Below are positions 9,701-17,374 of a DNA stretch of 64,000 bases, in pieces (the stretch's first letter is position 1; each line of letters begins with the position of its first letter). The stretch lies in the NCBI RefSeq assembly GCF_000145255.1, contig NC_014394.1:2976001-3040000 (forward strand), read 5' to 3'. Under the pieces are notes generated by a model that was given only the letters and a program-made list of their open reading frames with translations, was not told where the DNA came from and searched no databases. The DNA is from Gallionella capsiferriformans ES-2. Its GTDB lineage: Bacteria > Pseudomonadota > Gammaproteobacteria > Burkholderiales > Gallionellaceae. The position numbers and the translations under genes are program-made.

Positions 9701-9860
9701 TCGCCATGGTCAGATGGTGACCAGTCTTATCCGTGAAGTATTTTTCTGCCTGCGACTGAATGAGGTGCGGCAAAACCAGCCAACTGAATAGTATTACGCT
9801 CAGGATCAAGCCCGTAGAAGTCAGTGCCAATACCTTGCGTGAGGGAAGACGTAACGTCAT
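6768..9860 (-). CDS. Very large AsmA/DUF748-type envelope protein
   Basis: 1030 residues from the ATG at 9860, preceded by AAGG at good spacing; an upstream ATG at 9941 would place 27 extra residues before the membrane span. An N-terminal transmembrane helix (VLALTSTGLILSVILFSWLV) anchors a long beta-rich periplasmic region with repeated AsmA-like strands, as in DUF748 proteins. The family is related to AsmA/YhdP/TamB bridge-like proteins implicated in phospholipid transport to the outer membrane; that role is inferred from family membership. The C-terminus (about residues 830-1030) is a smaller globular region with an OmpA-like look (LVRLAEILNKRPGLSLAVQG). Convergent with the sensor gene at 4581. 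Confidence 0.8.
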   Translation of the reverse strand: MTLRLPSRKVLALTSTGLILSVILFSWLVLPHLIQSQAEKYFTDKTGHHLTMATPSFNPFELSLRLSGLRLTEPDGKPLLAFRELLVNFSSASLYRGALVFDNIKVDGLEATAVLLPEGKLNWSGLITALQSPETPATDAPLPRFDIRHITLSGTQVDFTDNRLKPAFTTRIEPMDLELNELSSLPGDQGKFRLSATTSFGARLLWQGQVRLDTLTANGNVAVSEVNLAQLSGYFKDSLPVKLSQGVAGITTDYRVGYDKGALSFNLDHLNAKLSGIQLAYPAGPGVSIKSIEVREGRFDLAKNRLLLDSLNISGSRFSLPQGREAFALGSFAVDAIDVNVGARQATVGRVALNEGNLHVARNAQGEIDLLQALKIMSPPASVSAAKPVATPWRYKLEKFDLAGFAAEFNDQAIQPAAKLAASDIALSLGGISEDWAVAVPLKAAFKVVGGGDFSAEGSVVPALPGADIKLKLTDLSLKPAQPYLSQSVRLKLASGRLSTAGRVIYNPQSAAYKGDFALRDLRLLEEGGPVFLSWKSLTSRSFEVSPAKLDIAELTLDGLDTQLIINKDKTLSFNRILKPSQASAAPAKPSTFVVNLERLRFSRGEMDFADYSLALPFGTRIHGLKGVVSGLSTRPDALGQLVLDGQVDEYGIARAAGKIDLMNPTDFTDIKVVFRNIEMARLTPYSATFAGRRITSGKLSLDLEYKIIQRQLQGKNQIVMDKLTLGEKVASPEAHDLPLDLAVSILQDSEGRIDLGLPISGSLDDPKFSYGGIIWQAISNVLSKIVTAPFRALGALFGGDDEFERIVFDAGSPLLTPPEREKLVRLAEILNKRPGLSLAVQGVYADMDRTALQDLQLRRTIVGISGQHLETDEDPGPLAIHQPKIQKALESQFSDRLGGGELAAVKTGYRLANPGKLEQSTAGKMMSGLTGLFREKRTLSEQEIAKMKGADFYAVLFERLRGTIVVEDKQLLALAASRGEATLVALKDAGAPNERLSVLAAEKVIAEGLTVPVKLVLGTAAKAAADVAK

Positions 9861-9988
9861 GATCAACCTTGAATATGCGATATGCGCCGATTCTAGCCCC
9901 TGCCCAAACAATTGCCCAGAGTTTTGTAATAACGCTGTCACACAGCGGCGCTAGTGTGCGCCTCCTCAAGACAGATAACGGAAAACGC

Positions 9989-11848
9989 ATGTTAGCCATC
10001 CAAACCGCTGAGCGCAAACGTCCCTCTCACCTCTCTCTCCATGTGGAATTTCTGGACGATCTCATCATGGCGCAGGAACAAGCCAAAACACCTCTGCAGG
10101 AAATCATCGCGCAGCGCAAACTGAGCGCGTTATTCCAACCCATCATCGATCTAAAAAGCGGTGATTTTTTGGGATTCGAAGGCCTGATACGCGGCCCGGC
10201 TGATAGCCCGCTGCATTCGCCTATCAATCTATTCGGTGCAGCCCTACAGCAAAACTTATCGCTGGAAGTGGAGATGCTGGCGCGCCAAACGGTACTGGAA
10301 GCATTTTCCCGGCAAAAATTACCGGGCAGCCTGTTTCTCAACATCAGTCCGGATACACTCACGCATCCCAGTTTCAAAAATGGGCAGACGCTTGAATTCA
10401 TGCGAACGCTGAATATCGATCCCGCGCGCGTCGTGATGGAAATTACCGAGAACCAACCCACTTTCGATTTCACCGAGATGCGCAACGCGCTATTGCACTA
10501 TCGAAACATGGGCTTTAAGACTGCCATCGATGATCTGGGCGAGGGCTTCTCCAGCCTGCGCCTTTGGTCCGAATTACGTCCCGAATATATCAAAATCGAC
10601 ATGCACTTCGTGCAGGGCGTGGATCATGACCCGATCAAGCTGCAGTTTCTGAAGTCGATACAGCAGATCGCGGAGAGTTGCGGCACGCGCGTCATCGCCG
10701 AAGGAATTGAAACCGAAGGCGAATTGCGCGTAGTCAAGGACATCGGCATCGCGCTGGGCCAGGGCTATTTCATCGCACGCCCCAGTCCCACCCCGCCCCT
10801 GCTGGCCTCCTCTGAAACCAGCCGCATCATCAGTTCGAACAATATCGCTATTTTTCCGATGATGGAAGTGAGCTACCGCTCGCAGATGACAGCGCAAAAA
10901 CTGTTGAGCTATATAGAACCTGTTCATCCTGACACCTCAAATGAACAGGTATTCGAGCGCTTTTCCAGCAACGCCGCGCTGCACATGATTCCGGTGGTAA
11001 AAAATGGCCTTCCGGTCGGTCTGATCAACCGCTATCAGTTTATCGACAGCTACTCAAAACCCTTTCAGCGCGAATTATTAGGTAAGAAAGCTTGCAACAA
11101 ATTTATTCCGGCCACTGCGCCACTGCTGGTAGAAAAAAGCATGCCGATCGAAGAACTGAGCTATTTTCTGGCTGAAGCGGATAACCGCTATTTTGCAGAT
11201 GGCTTCATCATCACCGAAAACAATCGTTATATTGGTGTCGCTTCAGGTCAGGACTTGCTCCGTGAATTAACCCGGATGCAGATTGAATCGGCGCGTTATG
11301 CCAACCCGTTGAGTCTGCTGCCGGGCAATGTACCTATCAACGAACACATCGAACGACTTCTGCTGGCAAACACGTCTTTCGTCGCCTGCTATTGCGATCT
11401 GGATCACTTCAAACCCTTCAACGACACCTACAGCTACCGCAAAGGTGATGAAATGATCCAGCTTACCGGCCGATTGCTAAACTGGGCGTGCGATCACAAG
11501 CAGGATTTCATCGGTCATATTGGTGGCGACGACTTCATTCTGCTGATGCAAAGCCGTGACTGGAAAGCGCGCTGCGAACAGGCACTGCGTTCATTTGAAC
11601 AAGCAGCGTCTCTGCTATTTAAAGAAGAACATTTAATTGCCGGCGGATATACCAGTGAAGGACGTGACGGACAGATGCACTTTCACCCGCTCACCAGCCT
11701 CTCAATCGGTGCTATCAGCATAGCGCCGGGCCAGTTTATCTCTCACCATGAAGTGTCGGCGGCAATGAGCAGCGCAAAGAAAATGGCAAAAAAAATCTCG
11801 GGCAATAGCCTGTTTATTGAACAACGCGGCATAGAAGGAAAAATCTAA
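9989..11848 (+). CDS. EAL-CBS-GGDEF c-di-GMP signalling protein
   Basis: 619 residues from the ATG at 9989; the open frame reaches 9869, but that start overlaps the divergent gene's promoter region, and a later ATG near 10067 is also possible. The N-terminal EAL domain uses EGL in place of EAL (GFEGLIRGP) and retains [25 protein letters not shown] and AEGIETE, so phosphodiesterase activity is plausible. A CBS pair follows, including [17 protein letters not shown] and [19 protein letters not shown]-terminal GGDEF-type domain reads GGDDF. This order matches a known EAL-CBS-GGDEF family. No signal peptide. It ends two bases before the chemoreceptor gene, so the two are probably co-transcribed. 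Confidence 0.88.
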   Translation: MLAIQTAERKRPSHLSLHVEFLDDLIMAQEQAKTPLQEIIAQRKLSALFQPIIDLKSGDFLGFEGLIRGPADSPLHSPINLFGAALQQNLSLEVEMLARQTVLEAFSRQKLPGSLFLNISPDTLTHPSFKNGQTLEFMRTLNIDPARVVMEITENQPTFDFTEMRNALLHYRNMGFKTAIDDLGEGFSSLRLWSELRPEYIKIDMHFVQGVDHDPIKLQFLKSIQQIAESCGTRVIAEGIETEGELRVVKDIGIALGQGYFIARPSPTPPLLASSETSRIISSNNIAIFPMMEVSYRSQMTAQKLLSYIEPVHPDTSNEQVFERFSSNAALHMIPVVKNGLPVGLINRYQFIDSYSKPFQRELLGKKACNKFIPATAPLLVEKSMPIEELSYFLAEADNRYFADGFIITENNRYIGVASGQDLLRELTRMQIESARYANPLSLLPGNVPINEHIERLLLANTSFVACYCDLDHFKPFNDTYSYRKGDEMIQLTGRLLNWACDHKQDFIGHIGGDDFILLMQSRDWKARCEQALRSFEQAASLLFKEEHLIAGGYTSEGRDGQMHFHPLTSLSIGAISIAPGQFISHHEVSAAMSSAKKMAKKISGNSLFIEQRGIEGKI

Positions 11849-11850
11849 TC

Positions 11851-13476
11851 ATGACATTGCAAGCTCAATTACGCCTGATTGCCCTCATCACGCTGATTTG
11901 TCTCTCCGGCGTGGTCATTTTCGCTGTGATACAACTCTCATGGCTGCGCAACAGCTTTGACCAATACCAGAATCAACAGGTCTTTTCCGCCAATCTCTCT
12001 GCCATTAAAAGCGAAGCACTCTCGATTTCCCGCGCCGATCCGATTTTGCAGGAAACAAGCCAAAAATTAGCGCTGGCTGACAAAAAAATACGCGAATTAC
12101 ATCAGGCGACCATGCTGGTCGCGAGTGCCGGACTCGATCAGACGCCATTGACTCATGCGCTGTCCGCGTGGGATGCCTATGCAAAAGGGCTCGCGCTTGC
12201 CGTACAGATCGCCAGTACAAGCCCTGCCGATGCCGTGACTGCACAGGATATGCTCTATGGCATGCATACCGGCCCGATGATCAATGACATCGACACGCTG
12301 ATTACCGCTAACGAATCGAACCTCGCGTCCGCCAAGCAATCGATCAACAACGCCGTTAACCGGATTATCTGGATCATCGTATTGCCGCTGTTTTTCTCAG
12401 GCGTCATTATCATCTCGTTTCAGGCACGCTTTAACCGCCACCTTAAAAGACGCGTCGACGATGTCATCAGCACAATGGATCACCTGATCAACGGCGATCT
12501 AACGCACCGGCTGCCCACCAGCCATGCCGACGAAATCGGTGTTATGGCAAGCACCGTCAATTCTTTCATCGCCAGCTTTGAAAGCATACTGCGCGAAGTT
12601 AACCTATCCTCCGATCAGGCATCTAAGGCCTCGAGCAAAGTCCTGCTCATGACCCATGCCGTCAGCAACAACGCCCATGCGCAGTCCGAAAAAGCATCGA
12701 ATGCCAACGATTCGATTCAAGAGATGCGTAGTACGATCGCCGCCATCGCAGATAATGCCAATTTTGCCGCCGATGCCGCAAACAAAACACGCGAGCAGGT
12801 CAAGGAAGGCAGCGAGGCCGGCCGTCAGACACTGGAGGCGATTTCGAATCTCGACGCCACGATGACCGACTCAGTCAAAACGATGGACGGACTCAATCAG
12901 ACCTTGCAAAAGGTCAACGATATCAGCCAGATGATCAAAGACATTGCAGGTCAAACTAATTTGCTGGCGCTCAACGCGGCCATTGAAGCTGCGCGTGCCG
13001 GCGATCACGGGCGCGGATTTGCCGTGGTGGCCGATGAAGTCAGGATACTGTCAGACCGTACCGCTGCATCGGCCAGAGATATCTCCATATTGCTCGATGA
13101 GGTACATGTATCGGCTAAAAATGCGGTCGGGGCAATGCAGTCCGCGCGCGATACGGCCAAAATCGGCCTGACGCGCGGACAAAAAACCGATACGGTACTC
13201 GCTGAGATCGAACACTCCATGCAGCTGGTCGCACAACGTATGCAGCAAATCGCTCAGGCGACCCAAGAGCAATCCTCTTCCGGAGAACGCATTGCCAACC
13301 ATATCGCCGAGGTGCACAGCATCAGCAGCAATACCAGCACCGACATTGAGAATACCCGCGATGAAATGGTCGGGCTTGCCCAAACCTCGGAAGGATTACA
13401 CCGCAGCGTCTCGCGTTTTCGCATCACCTCAATCGCACCAGGCACCCGGGTTGGCGGCGTTGAATTGTTTGCCTGA
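11851..13476 (+). CDS. Methyl-accepting chemotaxis protein
   Basis: 541 residues: an N-terminal membrane helix (about 7-27), a short four-helix-type periplasmic sensor of about 140 residues, a second membrane helix ([19 protein letters not shown]), a HAMP domain, and a cytoplasmic coiled-coil signalling domain. The hairpin tip [19 protein letters not shown] followed by [12 protein letters not shown] is diagnostic for CheA/CheW-binding receptors. No C-terminal CheR-binding pentapeptide is present. It starts two bases after the EAL-CBS-GGDEF gene, suggesting linked control of motility and c-di-GMP. The ligand is unknown. Confidence 0.93.
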   Translation: MTLQAQLRLIALITLICLSGVVIFAVIQLSWLRNSFDQYQNQQVFSANLSAIKSEALSISRADPILQETSQKLALADKKIRELHQATMLVASAGLDQTPLTHALSAWDAYAKGLALAVQIASTSPADAVTAQDMLYGMHTGPMINDIDTLITANESNLASAKQSINNAVNRIIWIIVLPLFFSGVIIISFQARFNRHLKRRVDDVISTMDHLINGDLTHRLPTSHADEIGVMASTVNSFIASFESILREVNLSSDQASKASSKVLLMTHAVSNNAHAQSEKASNANDSIQEMRSTIAAIADNANFAADAANKTREQVKEGSEAGRQTLEAISNLDATMTDSVKTMDGLNQTLQKVNDISQMIKDIAGQTNLLALNAAIEAARAGDHGRGFAVVADEVRILSDRTAASARDISILLDEVHVSAKNAVGAMQSARDTAKIGLTRGQKTDTVLAEIEHSMQLVAQRMQQIAQATQEQSSSGERIANHIAEVHSISSNTSTDIENTRDEMVGLAQTSEGLHRSVSRFRITSIAPGTRVGGVELFA

Positions 13477-13496
13477 CAACAGCTGACGTCTCGATC

Positions 13497-14375
13497 ATGC
13501 CACGGCATAAAATTATCGCGCTCTTCCGCGCAGCGCGCATGGCACTGCATCTGGTCTATGGCCTGATGATTGCGCTGATTTTCCCGCGCTTTGATACCGA
13601 TAAACGGCGTCGTATCGTGCGACGCTGGTCGGCAGATCTATTGCACATCCTCAACATCCGGATCGAAGTTACCGCAACGGACGCGCTGCATAAGCTTGCA
13701 TCCGGCCTCATCGTCTGCAATCACATCTCATGGCTGGACGTGTTCGTGCTGAACTCGGTGATGCCAACCCGTTTCATTGCAAAAACAGAAGTTAAAAGCT
13801 GGCCTGTGATCGGCTGGTTATGCGCCCGCTCGCAAACATTATTCATCAAACGCGGCCATGCACGCGATGCGGCGCGCCTCAACAGACAAATCCTCGATTT
13901 GCTGCAAAGCGGCGACTCGCTGGCCGTCTTTCCCGAAGGCACCTCGACCGACGGACGGCATGTGGCAGACTTTCACGCCTCGCTGCTGCAACCCGCCATC
14001 GATGCGGCGGCTAACCTATATCCGCTTGCCCTTCGCTATCAGGACGCCGATGGCACACATAACACAGCACCGGCCTATATCGGCGAAATAACCTTCGCCG
14101 CCTCGCTCTGGAATATTCTCAAGTGCCACAATTTACACGCACATCTGACTGTCACGCCAACCCTCTGCGCAGCGGATTTTAATCGTCGGTCTCTGACTGC
14201 TGCGGCCCAGCAACAGATTCGTGCGGCAATCGCTGCGATGCACGAAGATCATCAGCTACCGGAAGGTACAGCAGCGGATCAACCTCTCGAAGAAAATATA
14301 AAAGCAATGTATAGCATGCTGCTTCCCATGCCCGGCAGTTATGAGAGCGATGATGTGGCTCTCCATTCGCGTTAA
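13497..14375 (+). CDS. PlsC-family 1-acyl-glycerol-3-phosphate acyltransferase
   Basis: 292 residues. The PlsC acyltransferase motifs are clear: NHISWLD (the HX4D catalytic motif) and FPEGTSTDG. A hydrophobic N-terminal segment (ALHLVYGLMIALIF) probably anchors it to the inner membrane. The family transfers a fatty acyl group to lysophosphatidic acid or, in OlsA, to lyso-ornithine lipid. An OlsB-like gene occurs at 23676, so an OlsA role is possible but is only inference. It begins 20 bases after the chemoreceptor and may be the last gene of that operon. Confidence 0.85.
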   Translation: MPRHKIIALFRAARMALHLVYGLMIALIFPRFDTDKRRRIVRRWSADLLHILNIRIEVTATDALHKLASGLIVCNHISWLDVFVLNSVMPTRFIAKTEVKSWPVIGWLCARSQTLFIKRGHARDAARLNRQILDLLQSGDSLAVFPEGTSTDGRHVADFHASLLQPAIDAAANLYPLALRYQDADGTHNTAPAYIGEITFAASLWNILKCHNLHAHLTVTPTLCAADFNRRSLTAAAQQQIRAAIAAMHEDHQLPEGTAADQPLEENIKAMYSMLLPMPGSYESDDVALHSR

Positions 14376-14390
14376 TTTAATTTTTAAATT

Positions 14391-14690
14391 TTCGAGGCAA
14401 CACAAACTTCGCCGATGTATTAACAATGCCCCCGGAGATACTATGCATTTCGCCAAGGCTTTATATGCTGCGCTGGAGCTTTAGATGATTCGCCAATGCT
14501 TTAGGCGCTTCGGCGAGATTTTAGCCAAATCGCCGGGGCTTTAGTCGATTAGTCGGTGTAGTAAGGACTTGCCCGGATTTCCTCAACATTCACTGTGGAT
14601 TCACTAGTAGCGCCGTGGACTCTCCAGCAGTTCCGTGGTTTCACAATCAGCGTCATGGATTCCCCAGCAACTCCAGGGGAGTCCTCTTCA
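14391..14690. repeat. Decayed 20-bp tandem repeat array, about 15 units
   Basis: Written in blocks of 20 from 14391, successive units stay in register for 300 bases: for example CGCCAAGGCTTTATATGCTG (14451), CGCTGGAGCTTTAGATGATT (14471), CGCCGGGGCTTTAGTCGATT (14531), CGCCGTGGACTCTCCAGCAG (14611). The shared pattern is roughly CGCCGNGGCTTTANNNGNTT, shifting toward CGCCGTGGATTCNCCAGCAG on the right. Twenty is not a multiple of three and the array carries stops, so it is not coding. It fills most of the 438-base gap between the acyltransferase gene and the gene at 14814. No spacers, so not a CRISPR. Confidence 0.75.
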
Positions 14691-14813
14691 GGGATATTCC
14701 TAGTCGCAATCATCAAATATCGCCTTTAAAATCATCATTGCCCGATATACAGAACAAAACAGACACATTAAAGTCTCCCTGACAGCCAAACAATTTCTTT
14801 AAGGAGATTTGCA

Positions 14814-15509
14814 ATGAGCAATCAAGGTTATTTTCCCCACAGTGAAGCTGAAAGCATTTCCTGGATTGTCCATTTTTGCGACAAACTTCCTGTACAAGGA
14901 CCGATTGTAGGCATCAGTGAAGAAGAGATCACCACGACCATTGCTGAGCTGATGCATTATGTTTGGCTGGTACAAAACTGGTATATCAGTACGCAACAAT
15001 TTGCACTGGAAGCGACCGCACACAAGCTCAGCATGGCGATGGATGAATCCGCTGGCACTCCACCTTTACCGATGCCGGTCGTCTTTGACAATCCTCCGTC
15101 TCCCTTTCCAGCTGGCATCCTTGTTCGCCTGTTTAAACTGGTGAAACGCATTAAAAACAGCACAAATTATACCGAATCAATCGGCCAGGATCTTGGTTTG
15201 ATCGGCATCAACAAGATCGACACGCATGCCTACCCGAAAGCAAACTTGATAATCAAACGCGATGCGAACGGAGAGTTGGTTGAAGTTGGATTTAAAAAAT
15301 ATCACCATCCTGCCGTTTTGATCGAAACACGACGCAATAACGGCAATTGGGAATATTTAGGCGTTGCATTGATCTCCCCCTGGCTGGACAATCGTCCATT
15401 GCAAACCCCATCAGTTCCTGAGATTCGAGAATACCGCTTATGCTGGTATGAGAACAATAAGATCAGCGGTGATTTCAGCCCGATACAAAAAATAACAGTC
15501 GGGCATTAA
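14814..15509 (+). CDS. Hypothetical protein with a fibronectin-III-like C-terminal part
   Basis: 231 residues with an excellent ribosome site (AAGGAG seven bases before the ATG). No signal peptide or membrane span. The N-terminal half is helical (about 1-90); the C-terminal half is beta-rich (LIIKRDANGELVEVGFKKY then REYRLCWYENNKISGDFSPI), resembling the fibronectin-III-like end of a family of uncharacterised proteins I have seen in Gram-negative genomes. It is monocistronic between the 20-bp repeat array and the convergent RhuM operon. Function unknown. Confidence 0.65.
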   Translation: MSNQGYFPHSEAESISWIVHFCDKLPVQGPIVGISEEEITTTIAELMHYVWLVQNWYISTQQFALEATAHKLSMAMDESAGTPPLPMPVVFDNPPSPFPAGILVRLFKLVKRIKNSTNYTESIGQDLGLIGINKIDTHAYPKANLIIKRDANGELVEVGFKKYHHPAVLIETRRNNGNWEYLGVALISPWLDNRPLQTPSVPEIREYRLCWYENNKISGDFSPIQKITVGH

Positions 15510-15691
15510 GTGCAACTTTCGTTTTCTCGCTCGCACCGGACACTACTCATCACAACCGGCTATCGGTTTAAATCGACTTTTGTTTTTTATTTTCCAGCTG
15601 GAAAAGGCTGATTGGTTTAACTATCCGCTTTCGGGCAAGAAATTTTAAACCTTTAGTATCCGGTAACGAGACAGAGCCGATATTCAATTTC

Positions 15692-16726
15692 CTATTTCTT
15701 GATGCGACCTTTTTTTGTCGGGATCAATTTGGCGGTAGCTTCTAGCTGTTTCATCAACTCTGCTTCGCCCGCCACTTCCTTTTCTTCACGGCGCAAGGTG
15801 GCATACTGTTCATATTCAGCGCGAGCTTTCTCATCGGCTGATTTTTTGCTTACGCCGCCCGCATCCGGCAACACGTCACGGTCATTGAAGCGTAAAAACT
15901 CATCCAGCTTGGTTTGCCAGTCGCGCATAAATACCTGCTTGCGTCGCGTTGCCTGGTCTTCGGAAAAATCCAGCCACATGGTGACGATGCGGTTCAGTTC
16001 GGTAATTTCCTCGCTGTTAAGGTAGTTCTTCGCAATCGTCACATCCAATTTGCGCACCTCGTCTCGCGCCCAACTGGTCAACCCTGAATTCGGCAAAGTG
16101 TGATTGACGCGCGCGGCAATGAGTTCGGCAGCCGTCATGCCCGTGGTGGCGAAGTGCAGCTTGTTTTGTATGGTGCTGAAAAACAGGTTGGTTTCCGGCA
16201 AGGAAGGTTCATAGTCGGCGGCCAGTGCAAAAATTTCACGCACCCGCAAATACATGCGCCGTTCGCTGGCACGGATATCGCGAATGCGCGCCAATAAATC
16301 AGCGAAGTGGTCTGGCACAGCAGAACCCGCAACAGGTGGATTTTTCAGGCGCTCGTCATCCATAACAAAGCCTTTGACGATGTACTCTTTCAGTTGCTGC
16401 GTAGCCCAGATGCGAAAACGCGTTGCTATCAGGCTTTTAACCCGGTAGCCGACGGAAATCACCATATCCAGGTTGTAACTGTCCAGCTCCCGTTGCACTT
16501 GCCGATTGCCTTCCTGGCGAACCCACAAGCTTTTCTTGTGAGTTGCCTCATCCGACAACTCGCCCTCGGTGTAAATATTTTGAATGTGTAGGCTGATATT
16601 TTGCTGCGTAGTCTGGAACAGCTCCGCCATTTGTTGCTGCGTCAGCCATAAGGTCTCATTTTCCAGCCGCGTCTCCAGCCTGATCGTGCCGTCTTCGCTC
16701 TGGTAAAAAACAATCTCGGCGGTCAT
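15692..16726 (-). CDS. RhuM-family (virulence protein RhuM) DNA-binding-like protein
   Basis: 344 residues, a normal length for the RhuM family. The start MTAEIVFYQSEDGTIRLETR and the block LWLTQQQMAELFQTTQQNIS, a winged-helix-like segment, are diagnostic, followed by NLDMVISVGYRVKS. RhuM was named from a Salmonella pathogenicity island; relatives are common near restriction systems and its biochemical role is not settled. It is the last gene of a three-gene minus-strand operon, its ATG overlapping the stop of the HEPN gene by 4 bases (ATGA), so the three products are probably made together. Confidence 0.85.
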   Translation of the reverse strand: MTAEIVFYQSEDGTIRLETRLENETLWLTQQQMAELFQTTQQNISLHIQNIYTEGELSDEATHKKSLWVRQEGNRQVQRELDSYNLDMVISVGYRVKSLIATRFRIWATQQLKEYIVKGFVMDDERLKNPPVAGSAVPDHFADLLARIRDIRASERRMYLRVREIFALAADYEPSLPETNLFFSTIQNKLHFATTGMTAAELIAARVNHTLPNSGLTSWARDEVRKLDVTIAKNYLNSEEITELNRIVTMWLDFSEDQATRRKQVFMRDWQTKLDEFLRFNDRDVLPDAGGVSKKSADEKARAEYEQYATLRREEKEVAGEAELMKQLEATAKLIPTKKGRIKK

Positions 16727-17334
16727 TTGACGTCCTCAGAATGTGAGTTAGTGGCAAAAGCTGGAGCGGATGCTTCTTTGTGCACCGTAAGGGAGAAAAA
16801 GTAATCAAAATACTCTTGATATCTTATAAAATTTTCTTTAGAAATGGTGCATTTACTATGAACAAGGCCATTCCGTATTTCTCGAATCGTTGTTCTTGAT
16901 GAAAATCCAGTTGGAGCCTGAGCAATTTTTGATGCCAGTAAAAACCTCAACCGCTGTTCATCAGCATCTGGTGCACTAAGCTTTAATCCGAAAATTACAT
17001 CACCTACGTCAATATATTCACGCCTGCTTCCATACATTTCCTTTGCTTTATAAAATGAAATATCAATGAGCTGAATACGGAGTCCATTCTTTTCAATATC
17101 AACATGATTCGCAAGTAATTTTCTCAGCAGACTACCCGAGATATTTTCTGCGACTATTGAAGCCCGATATGTAATTTGAATATTTTTGGCAATCACCTCA
17201 ACAAGTATCCACATTGCAATGAAAGATTCGGTGTAGTAACCAGTATCAGATAATTTTTTGCAGTGTTCTATATCGGAAACATACTGTCTAAGCTTTAGCT
17301 TGGTATATTGCCTGTCAAAAGTAAAATTTCCCAC
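16723..17334 (-). CDS. HEPN-motif protein, candidate RNase, helicase-linked
   Basis: About 203 residues. I prefer the GTG at 17334, which has GGGAG seven bases upstream; the frame opens earlier with a TTG at 17373, only one base after the helicase stop. The C-terminal part has RNGLVH, matching the Rx4-6H (RNxxxH) catalytic signature of HEPN domains, many of which are RNases in toxin-antitoxin and defence systems. The protein is otherwise helical, which fits HEPN. No homologue by name. It lies directly downstream of the Mrr-helicase gene and overlaps rhuM by four bases. The RNase role is inference from one motif and context. Confidence 0.6.
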   Translation of the reverse strand: MGNFTFDRQYTKLKLRQYVSDIEHCKKLSDTGYYTESFIAMWILVEVIAKNIQITYRASIVAENISGSLLRKLLANHVDIEKNGLRIQLIDISFYKAKEMYGSRREYIDVGDVIFGLKLSAPDADEQRLRFLLASKIAQAPTGFSSRTTIREIRNGLVHSKCTISKENFIRYQEYFDYFFSLTVHKEASAPAFATNSHSEDVK

Positions 17335-17374
17335 AACATCTCTCCCGATATTATTTCCACTTATTCGCTGCAAT

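Noticed and set aside
9869..9988. Upstream extension of the EAL-CBS-GGDEF gene to 9869
   Set aside because: The extra 40 residues have no domain character and run into the divergent gene's 5' region; the ATG at 9989 is a better start.
14391..14690. Possible CRISPR array
   Set aside because: The 20-base units are continuous with no spacers between repeats, and no cas genes are near.
15590..15605. Perfect 16-base palindrome TTTTCCAGCTGGAAAA between convergent genes
   Set aside because: It could be a weak bidirectional terminator or a regulator site, but the stem is short, AT-rich at its ends and has no loop, so I do not list it as a feature.
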